The notes under the pieces: model-generated
What the model saw: only the letters and a program-made list of their open reading frames with translations
Told to the model about the DNA's origin: nothing
The model's database searches: none
Program-made: the position numbers and the translations under genes
Shown here: in pieces, positions 9,424 to 17,773 of the stretch
Position numbering within the stretch: the stretch's first letter is position 1
Layout of the letters: each line of letters starts with the position of its first letter
Origin: Cytobacillus pseudoceanisediminis
GTDB lineage: Bacteria > Bacillota > Bacilli > Bacillales > Cytobacillaceae
Direction of reading: 5' to 3'
DNA: 64,000 bases
Assembly (NCBI RefSeq): GCF_023516215.1
Contig: NZ_CP097349.1
Location: forward strand, 3,224,001-3,288,000

Positions 9424-10757
9424 ATTTAAAAGATCAATTCAGATTTGTAAGGCAAAATATGAAAAAGAATAAAACAAGGCTGTTTATGACGATTTTAGCC
9501 ACAGCGATTGGATGTACCTTTCTGATTGTGCTGGCATCGGTCGGATTCGGGCTTCATAAATCGATCATCCAGGATGTAATGGAAGACAGCCTTGTTACGG
9601 AAGTCCAGGTTCACGGCAAGGAAGCGGGCGAAGGAAATTTCCAGGGCATCAAAGATGAAGATATCAAACATTTTCAAGAAATCACCGGGGTAAAAGCAGT
9701 TACCCGCAGGCAATCTCTGCAGCAAAGCCCGATCTTTAAAACAGGGGATTATACCTCTCAATCAGAAGCTGTTTCGGCCTATTTCCCGGAAGAAGTGAAA
9801 GCAGGATTCGAGCTTTCTGAAGGAAGACTCCCGGAAAAAGGGAATGAAGTGGTGGTTGGCTCCTCCTTTGCGGATGGTCTGTCTCTGGAGCCGAAAGAAG
9901 GAGAGAATGCCTTTAATGAGGATGGAACGATAAAAGAAGAATACGCCTACAAGGGTGAGTTAGTCGGAAAGACGATTGAAATGGAAGTTATCAAAATGGA
10001 GGATGGCAAGGAAATCAAAAAGTCCATTCCCCTGACCATAACCGGGGTCACGAAAAAGCCTTCTAAAGAATGGATGCAGATCCGCACGGTCTTCATTTCC
10101 GAAGATATTTTTAAGGAAGTGGAAGCATTCACCGGTACACCTGCCGGCAGTCCGGAGCAAGTGGAGGGAGCTTCCGAGGATACTGGCCGAATATACGATA
10201 CTGTCAGCCTTTACGCTAAAGATGTCGAGGCTGTCACAGGCATCAATGACCAATTGAAAGACGGCAATTATATGGTTTATTCCATCGTGAACGAGATGAA
10301 GCAGATTAATATGGTTTTTACGATTTTAAAAATCGGTCTTCTCTTCATCGGTACCATTGCTTTGATCATTGCCTCCATCGGCATTTATAATACGATGACG
10401 ATGGCCGTTACGGAGCGCGCCCCCGATATCGGGATCATGAAAGCGATCGGCGCCCATCCGAAAACGATTAAGCGGATCTTTGTCCTTGAAAGCAGCTATA
10501 TCGGCCTGCTTGGCGCCCTGTTTGGGACGATTGTTGCTTATGGAATCAGCTATGCGGTCAACCTGGCCCTTCCGCTCGTGCTGGAAAGAGTATTTGAGGA
10601 AGCCCCGCCTGAGGGCCTCATGCTTTCCTACATTCCGTGGTCCCTGACATTGATCAGTGTGGCGATTTGTCTGACAGTTACCATCTTCTCAGGCTGGCGT
10701 CCGGCCAAGCGCGCGACACAAGTGGATGTGCTGAAGGCAATGAGACGGGAAGTTTAA
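9420..10757 (+). CDS. FtsX-like ABC transporter permease (MacB type)
   Basis: A 445-residue permease with one N-terminal membrane segment (FMTILATAIGCTFLIVLASV). A large extracytoplasmic domain of about 250 residues (a MacB periplasmic-core-like region) follows. Three C-terminal membrane segments carry the FtsX domain, with the conserved IGIYNTMTMAVTERAPDIGI and MKAIGA. It is the partner of the overlapping ATPase gene, and four-helix FtsX proteins of this type act as dimers in the MacB/YknZ group. No membrane-fusion protein is encoded beside it, unlike yknWXYZ. Transcription ends at the hairpin just downstream. The substrate cannot be deduced. Confidence 0.9.
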   Translation: MNLKDQFRFVRQNMKKNKTRLFMTILATAIGCTFLIVLASVGFGLHKSIIQDVMEDSLVTEVQVHGKEAGEGNFQGIKDEDIKHFQEITGVKAVTRRQSLQQSPIFKTGDYTSQSEAVSAYFPEEVKAGFELSEGRLPEKGNEVVVGSSFADGLSLEPKEGENAFNEDGTIKEEYAYKGELVGKTIEMEVIKMEDGKEIKKSIPLTITGVTKKPSKEWMQIRTVFISEDIFKEVEAFTGTPAGSPEQVEGASEDTGRIYDTVSLYAKDVEAVTGINDQLKDGNYMVYSIVNEMKQINMVFTILKIGLLFIGTIALIIASIGIYNTMTMAVTERAPDIGIMKAIGAHPKTIKRIFVLESSYIGLLGALFGTIVAYGISYAVNLALPLVLERVFEEAPPEGLMLSYIPWSLTLISVAICLTVTIFSGWRPAKRATQVDVLKAMRREV

Positions 10758-10762
10758 TAGAT

Positions 10763-10797
10763 AAAACATCGCTGGTATGAGCCGGCGGTGTTTTTTA
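10763..10797. terminator. Terminator after MacB-type ABC pair
   Basis: Imperfect stem aaaacatcgc ... gcggtgtttt followed by a T run lies between convergent genes and can act on the rightward operon. The T tract on the minus side is the A run at 10764. Confidence 0.7.
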
Positions 10798-11249
10798 TTA
10801 TAACTTGAATGCTTCTTCGCGAACCTTCTGCAAAAATTCTTCAACCACTTTCAGGTTGTTTTTATCGCCGCCAAGCTTCAGCATGGCCCTTCCTACGAAG
10901 TTAACCCCTTTATTTTCCCCTTCATAAATAAACCTGGTATGGGAGTCATCGATTTTGACCAGCGTAAATGCGAGGGTGATTTCAAAGGCCTTTCCCAATA
11001 CAAAATGGATCTGCTTATGCTTTTTATCCTCTGCATTCTCATATGCCAGCGTTTCGACAATATAAGTTTCCTGGCGCTTGCCTTCTCTGTAGGTTTGCCT
11101 GTGCTTTGCCCCTGCTTCATGTTCCCTTTTTCGATCAGGGTGTGCTCTTCGACCTTGGGCATGATTTTCTTTATGTGCTGGTCGGAAAACAACCTCCACA
11201 CCTTTTCAATATTCCTTTCAATCATGATTTCTTCTTTCCATTGAATCAC
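10798..11249 (-). CDS. SRPBCC (START/Bet v1-like) protein, one frameshift
   Basis: A small protein (about 150 residues after repair) of the SRPBCC ligand-binding fold. It has the usual opening IERNIEKVWRLFSD, a central beta-rich part (RQETYIVETLAYENAEDKKH) and the amphipathic C-terminal helix NNLKVVEEFLQKVREEAF. The frame breaks at CCCC 11109-11112, and one more base joins MKQG to AKHRQTYREG. The GTG start at 11249 overlaps the stop of the upstream MerR gene (GTGA) and has AAGGAGG inside that gene's end. This indicates translational coupling. Such proteins bind small hydrophobic ligands, and pairing with a MerR regulator suggests an effector-linked function, which is inference. Confidence 0.75.
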
Positions 11250-11589
11250 GATTCTTCCTCCTTCCCCGATTCCAAAAAGGCATCGATTTCATCTATTTGG
11301 CCTTGAAGCTCTTCCATTTGTTTCTCGATCAGTTTTCTTTTTGCAGCAGCAATGCTTCCAGATTGGCGAATGATTCATCCTCCATCACGGAAATCATTTC
11401 CTGAATGGTGAAGCCTAGTCTTCTTAGTTTTATTAACAGAATAGCCAAAAAATAGCTGCCGTCATCGTAATACCGGTAATTGTTTTTTGAGTCAATAAAA
11501 GCAGGCTCCAGCAGCTTCACTTCTGCGTAATATCGCAATGTTTCCTTCGTTAACCCGGTCATTTCCGAAAACTCGCTGATCTTGTACAT
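11246..11589 (-). CDS. MerR family transcriptional regulator, one frameshift
   Basis: A regulator of about 114 residues. The DNA-binding part is YKISEFSEMTGLTKETLRYY with the wing around YRYYDDGSYFLAILLIKLRR, then a dimerisation coiled coil. The coding frame stops at a T5 run (11338-11342). Adding one base continues it as KRKLIEKQMEELQGQIDEID, an obvious coiled coil, to a stop that overlaps the SRPBCC start. The gene is first in a two-gene leftward unit. No ligand domain is present, so it belongs to the short MerR class. Its target is probably its own operon. Confidence 0.8.
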
Positions 11590-11701
11590 CGCTTCCTCCC
11601 ATTTATCTTAAACTGTGGGGTGCACCACACGGTCAATGCTTTTTTAAATAATATTTTGTATTATGTATATCACAATGCACATCCGATAGAAAGAGATAGA
11701 A

Positions 11702-11736
11702 AAAGCCTCAGGCGGCATGAACCGCTGAGGCTTTAT
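11702..11736. terminator. Strong hairpin with T tract
   Basis: Arms aaagcctca-gcgg / ccgc-tgaggcttt close with one bulged base around a catga loop, with A and T runs on the two flanks. It lies about 100 bp before the iron-binding-protein stop in an otherwise empty stretch and can terminate that leftward gene. Confidence 0.7.
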
Positions 11737-11833
11737 TCCGTTATAGATTTCAACCAGGGAGCGAATCGCTTCCTCTTCCTATTCTTATTTTGCATACTCG
11801 CCAATATAGGATTAATCGATTGAATTGCTGCTA

Positions 11834-12763
11834 TTATTTTCCTTTAGTTAATTCATTCACTATAAATTCCAGCTGATTTTCAAGGGAAATGGCATCGTTA
11901 AACCAAAATGATTCGGAATCAAATTCTATCACCTTGTTGTTTTGTACAGCAGGAATTTCCTTCCATACACTTGTATCCATAAAGGATCCCTTCCCTGTTT
12001 CATCTCCTGTTCCAACAAACATAATGTCACCGGCGTATTCTGGGATTAACTCAGTCGATATGGATTTATAGCCGGGTCCAAACACATCCTTTTCTACCTT
12101 ATCAGGTGCCTGAATTCCAAGGGCCTGATAAATGATTTCCGTTCCCCGTCCCCAATTCTTTCCGTAAATATATGTTTCTTTTCCCATTGTTTCGAGTACT
12201 GTTACAGTTACATCCTCACCAATGGCAGCTCTTACCTTTTCCTTTTCTTCTTTAGCTTTTTCAGTCCATTCTTCTACCCATTTTTCTGCTTCATTTTCTT
12301 TCCCTACAATTTTCCCAATTTCAATATGCTGCTGTAAATAATCGTACTCTGTATTTGTCAGGGCAACAGTTGGAGCAATTTCCGAGTATTTCTTTAGATT
12401 CTTATCAGACGAAAAAGCAATAATTAAATCTGGCTCCAATTCTATTAACTTTTCGATGGACCCTTCCGCAACAACTTCTGTATTTTCTAGTTTATCCCCG
12501 AAAAATTTGTTTCCTTTTACCCATTCATTCACGGCAACAGGGGTAATTCCAAGCTTCAATACATTCCCCACATAGATATGTGCCAATACCGCCACCCTTT
12601 TAGGCTTGGCAGGAACCTGGACATCTCCATCTTCTCCATGGTATGTCCTTGTGCCAGAGTCAGCGCTTGCCCCTGATGTTTTGCCTGAGCTTTCTCCGCA
12701 GGCAGATAAAGTACACGCTAACAACAGTGTGATGACAATTAATATAAACTTCGTTTTTTTCAC
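11834..12763 (-). CDS. Iron-siderophore ABC transporter substrate-binding lipoprotein
   Basis: A 309-residue lipoprotein of the FhuD/FeuA/FecB family. It captures an Fe(III)-siderophore outside the membrane and passes it to a FecCD-type permease. The signal peptide is basic MKKTKF, a hydrophobic core, and the lipobox LSAC at about residue 22. The binding domain begins near PAKPKRVAVLAHIYVGNVLKL and includes IEKLIELEPDLIIAF and FWFNDAISLENQLEFIV. It starts at GTG 12763 with GGAG upstream. A near-perfect Fur box lies about 50 bp upstream, so expression should rise in iron limitation. No permease or ATPase genes are adjacent, so it probably uses a shared transporter, as Bacillus YxeB or FhuD do. 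The siderophore is not determined. Confidence 0.88.
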   Translation of the reverse strand: MKKTKFILIVITLLLACTLSACGESSGKTSGASADSGTRTYHGEDGDVQVPAKPKRVAVLAHIYVGNVLKLGITPVAVNEWVKGNKFFGDKLENTEVVAEGSIEKLIELEPDLIIAFSSDKNLKKYSEIAPTVALTNTEYDYLQQHIEIGKIVGKENEAEKWVEEWTEKAKEEKEKVRAAIGEDVTVTVLETMGKETYIYGKNWGRGTEIIYQALGIQAPDKVEKDVFGPGYKSISTELIPEYAGDIMFVGTGDETGKGSFMDTSVWKEIPAVQNNKVIEFDSESFWFNDAISLENQLEFIVNELTKGK

Positions 12764-12808
12764 TGGTTTTCATCTCCATCATATTTTTCTATCAACATCA
12801 AGTGTAAA

Positions 12809-12823
12809 TGATTATCATTATCA
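12809..12823. promoter_or_regulatory. Fur box upstream of siderophore-binding protein
   Basis: The minus strand reads TGATAATGATAATCA, matching the 7-1-7 Bacillus Fur consensus (TGATAATNATTATCA) at all but one position. It lies about 45 bp upstream of the GTG of the binding-protein gene, in a promoter position. Confidence 0.85.
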
Positions 12824-12961
12824 ATAAGAATAAAACAGTTCAGCTCGTTTTTCAATTCATTTTTATCATATATTTTATTTTTGATAGAATTTGAACCGCA
12901 TCTATTCTCCATTTAAATATAAAAAACCTCAAAAGCAACAACCGTTAAGGTACTTGTACTT

Positions 12962-13674
12962 TTATGGTTTTAACACAAATCTCAAAGACCTGCTTAAAGC
13001 GGCAGGCACTACAGAGATATGGTTTTTTCCCCCTCGGCGATATCCAGCATAATATCAAGCCGTGAATCCTTCAAGAGGGTTAAGCGCTCTGCCAATTCCT
13101 TTACATCCTCCACCATGAATCGTTTTTCCTGAGCTCCGGCTGAAAAATAGATTTTAAGATTGCCATCTCTCAATCGGTCTATGAATTCGGTTCCAGCTCC
13201 AAAATACATTGCTGATTCCACCAAATGGTTGGGCTGCTAATCATATAGCTATGAAAAGCTTCCGGCTTTGTAAAAAGCGCATACAGACCAAACAGTCACC
13301 CTAAGGAATGGCCAAAGAAGATGTGCCTCGCAGGATCAGCCTCAAACATTTCATTCACCTTCGGCTTCAGTTCCTGTTCAATAAATTGCAGGAATTTCCC
13401 GCTCCCCCGCTCCTTGGCCATGGCTTCCGGAGAATCTTCTGTGATTTCAAAAGTGAACTCCGGCGGGGAATCCAATATCCCTTATTCTCCTTAAACCGGA
13501 AGCGGTCCTTTTCGATCGTTAAATCTCCCGCTCCGTTCACAACGGCGAGCAATATATGCTGATTGGTAAACTGATCCTCCAGCTGCCACTGCATTTCTTC
13601 TTTTATATTTCTATTTTTCTCAGCCTGAATATGAGGTCTTCTAACGCAAAGCAATCAGTATTTATTTCTAACAC
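12962..13674 (-). pseudogene. BesA/Fes-like siderophore esterase, N-terminally truncated and disrupted
   Basis: An alpha/beta-hydrolase of the putative esterase family that hydrolyses trilactone siderophores (BesA of Bacillus). Recognisable blocks, in order, are PPPEFTFEITEDSPEAM, FLQFIEQELKPKVNEMF, the nucleophile motif GHSLG, LFGLYALFTKPEAFHSYM, the SPTIWW block, and a C-terminal HISVVPAALSRSLRF. They are spread over all three frames. Missing bases are inferred at T5 13614-13618, GGGG 13464-13467, AA 13184-13185 and T6 13023-13028. A TGA at 13296-13298 falls directly after GHSLG, where a glycine is expected, and is not a homopolymer effect. The usual first 60 or so residues are absent. A Fur-like site precedes it. 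It is either a decayed gene or a functional gene badly affected by sequence errors; the missing N-terminus favours decay. Confidence 0.6.
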
Positions 13675-13690
13675 TCCTGTTCTTTCTATC

Positions 13691-13707
13691 AATAATGATC
13701 ATCAATA
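13691..13707. promoter_or_regulatory. Possible Fur box before esterase remnant
   Basis: The sequence caataatgatcatcaat resembles the Fur consensus with several mismatches. It sits just upstream of the esterase remnant, which fits its proposed iron-uptake role. Confidence 0.45.
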
Positions 13708-13732
13708 TCACTTTATAAAACAAGAGCACAAA

Positions 13733-13761
13733 AAAACATCGCCCTCTAGTTGCGATGTTTT
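13733..13761. terminator. Terminator of DUF1836 gene
   Basis: Stem aaaacatcgc / gcgatgtttt with a 9-base loop lies seven bases after the DUF1836 stop codon. On the minus strand it is followed by TTTTTTTGTG. Confidence 0.85.
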
Positions 13762-13767
13762 CTTGGC

Positions 13768-14496
13768 TTACCCATTTAAAAATAAGGTAGCTGTTACATA
13801 TTTCTTTGTCAGCGACTTGTAGTAGGCCGATAAAACTGTCAGTGAAGCCGTTACAAGAATATTGGAAACGATGTCTTTCTGGTTTTCAGTAAAATCCTGG
13901 AAACTCTCCATTGTTTTCAATGCTTCTTTTGATGCACTGTTCTGTCTGATCGTATATGCTTTTTTCGGCACCATTGTGCTGATGGACTTTTTCAAAAATG
14001 GCCGCGTAAGCAGAATAAAAAGGGATCGGCCCAATCAGGTCGTCTGTGCGGTCATCCAGATCATTAAAAAGGAGGGCAAGAATTTTTCGGATCGAATCGA
14101 AATCAAGCGTCGCTTTCAGATCCTCCACGATAAAAAGCATGGCAGCCTGGTCGGCCGAATATTTCTTGCCGAGCTGCGGACTGCCTATCAGGTCCTTAAC
14201 ATCCCGCTTCACCCAGTTTTGCACAGCAGTCGAAGATAGATGGGTAAATTCAATCTGGTTTCCCAGTGCGACAATTTCATTGATGGAAAAGCCGATTTTC
14301 TGCAAATCTGCCCGCAGCAACTTTTCAAATATAGCCGGCATTTTGGTATCCAGAAAAGCTTCCGTTGATATTCCTTTCTTTTCATGAGCGGCCCCCCATG
14401 CCTGCTGGAGAATTTGTTTGGGTGAATGCCCCCTTCCCCCTTCAGCGACAGAAGGAAATCAGCCATGCTTTTCCTCGATAGCTGGAATAATTCCAA
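13768..14496 (-). CDS. DUF1836 domain protein, frameshifted
   Basis: A predicted cytoplasmic protein of about 240 residues with a DUF1836 core. The core is recognised by LSSTAVQNWVKRDVKDLIG followed by KKYSADQAAMLFIVEDLK and LDFDSIRKILALLFNDLDD. The layout resembles a MerR-like DNA-binding module, but the function is unknown. The N-terminal part (LSRKSMADFLLSLKGEGG) is out of frame with the core, and one base added to CCCCC 14429-14433 joins them. The C-terminal part (TMESFQDFTENQKDIVSNIL) is also out of frame. Two one-base contractions, at T6 13960-13965 and T4 13927-13930, would restore it, but this second repair is less certain. The TTG start at 14496 has a modest GGGG site. Confidence 0.65.
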
Positions 14497-14590
14497 GATA
14501 ATCAGCCCCTGCGTTCTCTTTTCGATGCTTTCATCCTAATGGTTTACATGATAACAGTCAACGTCTATTTCCTTACCGCCTAGTTTTTAC

Positions 14591-14619
14591 TTGTCATTTT
14601 AATCGAAAAATTGTATTAT
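14591..14619 (+). promoter_or_regulatory. Sigma-A type promoter of htpX
   Basis: TTGTCA (14591-14596), a 17-bp spacer and TATTAT (14614-14619) lie about 50 bp before the htpX ATG. This is a near-consensus vegetative promoter. Confidence 0.7.
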
Positions 14620-14671
14620 ATAGTCAGATGACAAGTTCATATGAACTCAAAATAGATTAAAGGGTGAGGAA

Positions 14672-15552
14672 ATGGGTAAACGTATTTTTTACTTTTTATT
14701 GACGAACGTGCTGGTTCTATTGACCATCAGTATTATTTTCTCGCTGATTGGCGGAGGTAATTACATCAATGCCCAGGGCGGCATTGATTTCGGCGCATTG
14801 CTTGTGGTCAGTGCCGTAATTGGTTTCACTGGCTCCTTCATTTCCCTGTGGATGTCCCGCTGGATGGCCAAGAGAATGATGAATGTTCAGGTGCTGGATC
14901 CGAATAGTTCCCTTTCAGCAGCTGAACGCGACATCGTGGAAAAAGTTCATCGCCTATCAAGAGCAGCAGGCTTAACACATATGCCTGAAGTGGGAATCTA
15001 CCATTCCCCTGAAGTGAACGCTTTTGCAACAGGTCCTACGAAAAAACGCTCTCTTGTGGCGGTTTCAACTGGATTGCTCCAGGAAATGGATGACGATGCC
15101 ATTGAAGGTGTCATCGCCCATGAGGTCGCACACATCGCGAACGGAGACATGGTCACCATGACCCTTCTCCAGGGGTTGTCAACACATTCGTTGTCTTCCT
15201 TGCTCGAATCGCAGCCTGGGTGGCATCCCGTTTTGTCAGAGAAGAAATGGCGCCGATTGTACACTTTATAGCTGTAATCGTGTTCCAAATCGCCTTTTCA
15301 ATCCTTGGAAGCCTTGTGGTCTTCGCCTACTCCCGCCACCGTGAGTTCCATGCGGACCGCGGGGGTGCTGACCTTGCCGGCAAAGACAAAATGACACATG
15401 CCCTGCAGATGCTGAAGGCCTACTCCAGCCGCATCAAGGGTGAAGAGCAGACAGCGATCTCCACTTTGAAAATTAATAACAGAAGCAAAGCTTCACTGTT
15501 CTCGACGCATCCGGATTTGGATGAGCGTATCAGACGTTTGAGTGCGAAGTAA
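14672..15552 (+). CDS. htpX: Membrane zinc metalloprotease HtpX, one frameshift
   Basis: HtpX is a membrane-bound M48 zinc endopeptidase that removes damaged membrane proteins. About 293 residues result after repair. Two N-terminal membrane helices come first, then the zinc motif HEVAH (in [16 protein letters not shown], near residue 148). Two further helices follow ([20 protein letters not shown]), then the third zinc ligand region [14 protein letters not shown]. The C-terminal [16 protein letters not shown] is a strong HtpX hallmark. The frame breaks at GGGG 15172-15175 and one more G joins LLQG to [15 protein letters not shown]. The ATG follows a GTGAGG site and a good promoter. Its terminator lies about 70 bp downstream. 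Confidence 0.92.
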
Positions 15553-15610
15553 GCAGAAAAGCGCACGCGCCTTGTCCACCCCGACACTCGAGGGGGAGGC
15601 TGCTTGTGTT
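15553..15610. repeat. Dispersed Bacillus-type intergenic element (copy 1)
   Basis: The stretch starting agcagaaaagcgcacgcgcc with the following cttgtccaccccgac resembles the common Bacillaceae intergenic repeat that begins aaagcg...cgccttg. A related copy is at 38959. I base this on recall of such repeats in other genomes, not on a search. Confidence 0.5.
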
Positions 15611-15619
15611 AGACATATG

Positions 15620-15649
15620 AAAAGGGTGCCCTGGATGGGGCACCCTTTT
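15620..15649 (+). terminator. Terminator of htpX
   Basis: Perfect 12-bp stem aaaagggtgccc / gggcaccctttt with a 6-base loop and a T-rich tail. Confidence 0.9.
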
Positions 15650-15729
15650 CATATTCTTTCATCTCTAACTCTCTGAAAATTGTTTGTCCCCTCAATATCC
15701 GGGTAATCTCCTAATAGACAGCAGGAAAA

Positions 15730-15766
15730 GCATCGGGACTAAAGCTGTGACGGTTTGTCCCGATGC
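15730..15766 (+). promoter_or_regulatory. Long stable hairpin upstream of DUF378 gene
   Basis: Ten-base perfect arms GCATCGGGAC and GTCCCGATGC enclose a 17-base loop. A tttttttac tract starts 15 bases later, and the DUF378 ribosome site follows at about 15793. It may be a leader element or a terminator-like structure. No known riboswitch class fits by eye. Confidence 0.5.
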
Positions 15767-15806
15767 AGCACCCTGGAAAATTTTTTTACACGAGGAGGCT
15801 ATGAAC

Positions 15807-16040
15807 ATGAACGGTTTCCAGCGCATTGCACTTGTACTGACGATTATTGGAGCCATCAATTGGGGGCTGATTGGGTTTTTCCAATTTGATTTAGTTGCCA
15901 GCTTATTCGGAGGACAGGATGCAGTTTTATCAAGAATAATCTATGGTTTAGTGGGAATTGCCGGATTGATCAATCTGGGACTCCTCTTTAAACCGAGCCG
16001 TGAATATGAAAGAGAACCGGAATCAAGGCCTGTTCGATAA
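15807..16040 (+). CDS. DUF378 family small membrane protein (YuzA-like)
   Basis: A 77-residue protein with two membrane helices, opening MNGFQRIALVLTIIGAINWG and continuing with IIYGLVGIAGLINLGLLF, ending in a charged tail (REYEREPESRPVR). The IGAINWGLIGFF stretch is diagnostic of DUF378, whose function is unknown. ATG 15807 is preferred over ATG 15801 because AGGAGG is 8 bases from the former and only 2 from the latter. It is monocistronic, with a strong hairpin in its leader. Confidence 0.85.
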   Translation: MNGFQRIALVLTIIGAINWGLIGFFQFDLVASLFGGQDAVLSRIIYGLVGIAGLINLGLLFKPSREYEREPESRPVR

Positions 16041-16047
16041 AAGAAAT

Positions 16048-16071
16048 TCCCCCTCCAATATGGCTGGGGGG
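16048..16071. terminator. G/C hairpin between convergent genes
   Basis: CCCCC-TCCA and TGG-GGGGG can pair around a short loop between the DUF378 gene and the methyltransferase. The T tract is weak. Confidence 0.45.
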
Positions 16072-16072
16072 T

Positions 16073-16660
16073 TCAATCAAACGTTTGATTAAACCGATAG
16101 ACCAAAAAACGCTCATTTTCATCGCCCTCGAGGACCACCTCTTTTATCAGCTCAAACGGGGTGCTGTTTTCCAGATAAAAAATATAATCTTCTGAAGGGT
16201 AGTATAAGATGATGTCCATTTTGCGCGGGTTCTCTTCGGCTGAGAGCAGGATGCTGTTGACGACTTTCATAAAGATCTTCACCGAAAACGGATTGAAAAA
16301 GTAAAAGTGGCTGTCCTGCGGTGTTATTTCATACTCCTGAGCCAGGATGCACTGAAAGCTGATTCTGGCTTTTTCTCCTTTGTAAGTCCGCAGGTTTTCC
16401 AGTGCCTCACGGTAAAAGTCCTCACTCATCTCCACGCCGGCAGCAGATGCCCGAAATGTATGGTGAATATAAAAAGGCAGCCTGCCTTTGCCGCAGCCGA
16501 AATCCACCAGGCGGTCGCTGCTTCTTAACCCGTATTCACTGAACAGTTTTTCCAGGCCTTGATATGGAGTTGGCTCGTAGCGGTGGTAGTGGAAAGATTT
16601 ATGGAATCCTATTTGGTCACCGCTTGTATGGATGTTGATTATTTCATCAAAATTTTTCAT
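16073..16660 (-). CDS. Class I SAM-dependent methyltransferase
   Basis: A 195-residue Rossmann-fold methyltransferase. The SAM-binding motif I is LVDFGCGKGRLPFYIH, followed by the acidic residue in AAGVEMSEDFYREA and the motif IV region FYFFNPFSVKIF, which is aromatic rather than the DPPY of nucleic acid enzymes. The substrate is unknown; small molecule or protein are both possible. ATG 16660 was chosen because GGAGGA precedes it by 8 bases. An in-frame ATG at 16747 would add 29 residues that overlap the end of the upstream RsbR-like gene. The two leftward genes are close and may be co-transcribed. Confidence 0.8.
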   Translation of the reverse strand: MKNFDEIINIHTSGDQIGFHKSFHYHRYEPTPYQGLEKLFSEYGLRSSDRLVDFGCGKGRLPFYIHHTFRASAAGVEMSEDFYREALENLRTYKGEKARISFQCILAQEYEITPQDSHFYFFNPFSVKIFMKVVNSILLSAEENPRKMDIILYYPSEDYIFYLENSTPFELIKEVVLEGDENERFLVYRFNQTFD

Positions 16661-16733
16661 GCTGGATTCCTCCGCTAAAAAATGCCTGCCGCCATCCCAA
16701 TTGGACAGCACCAGGCATTGTGATATGTTGTAT

Positions 16734-17579
16734 TTATTTCGATTCATTCCCTAGATATTCTTTTAAAGTCTGCTGCAATGTTCCCTTTGTTTCCGCCTGA
16801 TTTTCGAATGAAACGCCGGCATGGATCATTTTTCGGACAAGTTCAGCACGAAGGCCTGTAAGAACCGCCTCGCATCCCATCATTTTGATGCCGCTGAGGA
16901 TCTTTTTGAAGTGTACAATGACATCAATTTCCATATCGGCAATTCCGGAGAGATCCATGATTAAGGTCTGGATTTTAATGGATGAGATATCCATCAGAAC
17001 TTTCTCTTCAATCGTCTGAATCCGGTAGGAATCAATCATGCCAATCAGCGGCAGAACAGCAACAGAAGTGCTGACTGGGATAATCGGCACTGACAAATGC
17101 TCAACCAGTTTGCGCTGTGATTTAAGCATCTCATCTTTATAATCAGAGTAGCTGATGAAGAAGTTATTTAAAAATTGGTCAACATGGTCATTTACATTCT
17201 TTTCCAGATTATAAAAGTCCTCTCCTACTCTATTCCTCCCTTTAATTTTGTCGTATTGGAATAAGAAGTGCCACAAAGTACGCCGGATCGCCTGTACCCA
17301 TTCCAGCTTAAATGAAAGTGTCAGGGAATGCTCGGCCCAGGCAACACCTTCCTGCCTGGCAAAGGCAATCAGCTCTTCTTCTTCATTTTCGACAACATAT
17401 AAAGCCAGCCTCTCGGCATTTTTTAAAAGATCGATATTGCCTCTTTGCAGAATTTCATTGATTTTAGAGGCAACATTTACAGCCTCGGACAGTAATTTCG
17501 CTTGAAAATTCTCACGATTCACAACAATAAATTCTGCTATATCCTTAGTTTCTTTGTAAGTTGCTTCCATTTTAAGCAT
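16734..17579 (-). CDS. RsbR-family stressosome protein with STAS domain
   Basis: A 281-residue protein with an N-terminal, non-haem globin-like sensory region (LIAFARQEGVAWAEHSLTLS) and a C-terminal STAS domain from about residue 165 (LSVPIIPVSTSVAVLPLIG). This is the arrangement of RsbR co-antagonists, which build the stressosome with RsbS and release RsbT to activate sigma-B. The usual phosphorylation segment is seen as LIMDLSGIADMEIDV, with serine where threonine is common. No rsbS/rsbT neighbour is present, so it is an orphan paralogue such as the YkoB/YojH/YqhA type. ATG 17579 has AAAGGGG upstream. Confidence 0.85.
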   Translation of the reverse strand: MLKMEATYKETKDIAEFIVVNRENFQAKLLSEAVNVASKINEILQRGNIDLLKNAERLALYVVENEEEELIAFARQEGVAWAEHSLTLSFKLEWVQAIRRTLWHFLFQYDKIKGRNRVGEDFYNLEKNVNDHVDQFLNNFFISYSDYKDEMLKSQRKLVEHLSVPIIPVSTSVAVLPLIGMIDSYRIQTIEEKVLMDISSIKIQTLIMDLSGIADMEIDVIVHFKKILSGIKMMGCEAVLTGLRAELVRKMIHAGVSFENQAETKGTLQQTLKEYLGNESK

Positions 17580-17746
17580 ACGCCCCTTTGTTTTATATAC
17601 TATACACTTTCGTTTTAATCATGGAAAATCCTTCTTGAACTTAATATGGAAGATAATAGCACCCTTTTATCAGACCCCAAAATTTTAATACCCTTTCTAA
17701 TTTGCCCATAAACCTTTAATTTGATTTTTTTAAAATTACTGAAAAA

Positions 17747-17773
17747 AAGCGCCAGGACTTGGCGCTTCTTTTT
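17747..17773 (-). terminator. Terminator of NSS transporter gene
   Basis: Stem aagcgcca / tggcgctt with a 5-base loop. The A run at 17742-17748 supplies the T tract for the leftward transcript. Confidence 0.88.
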
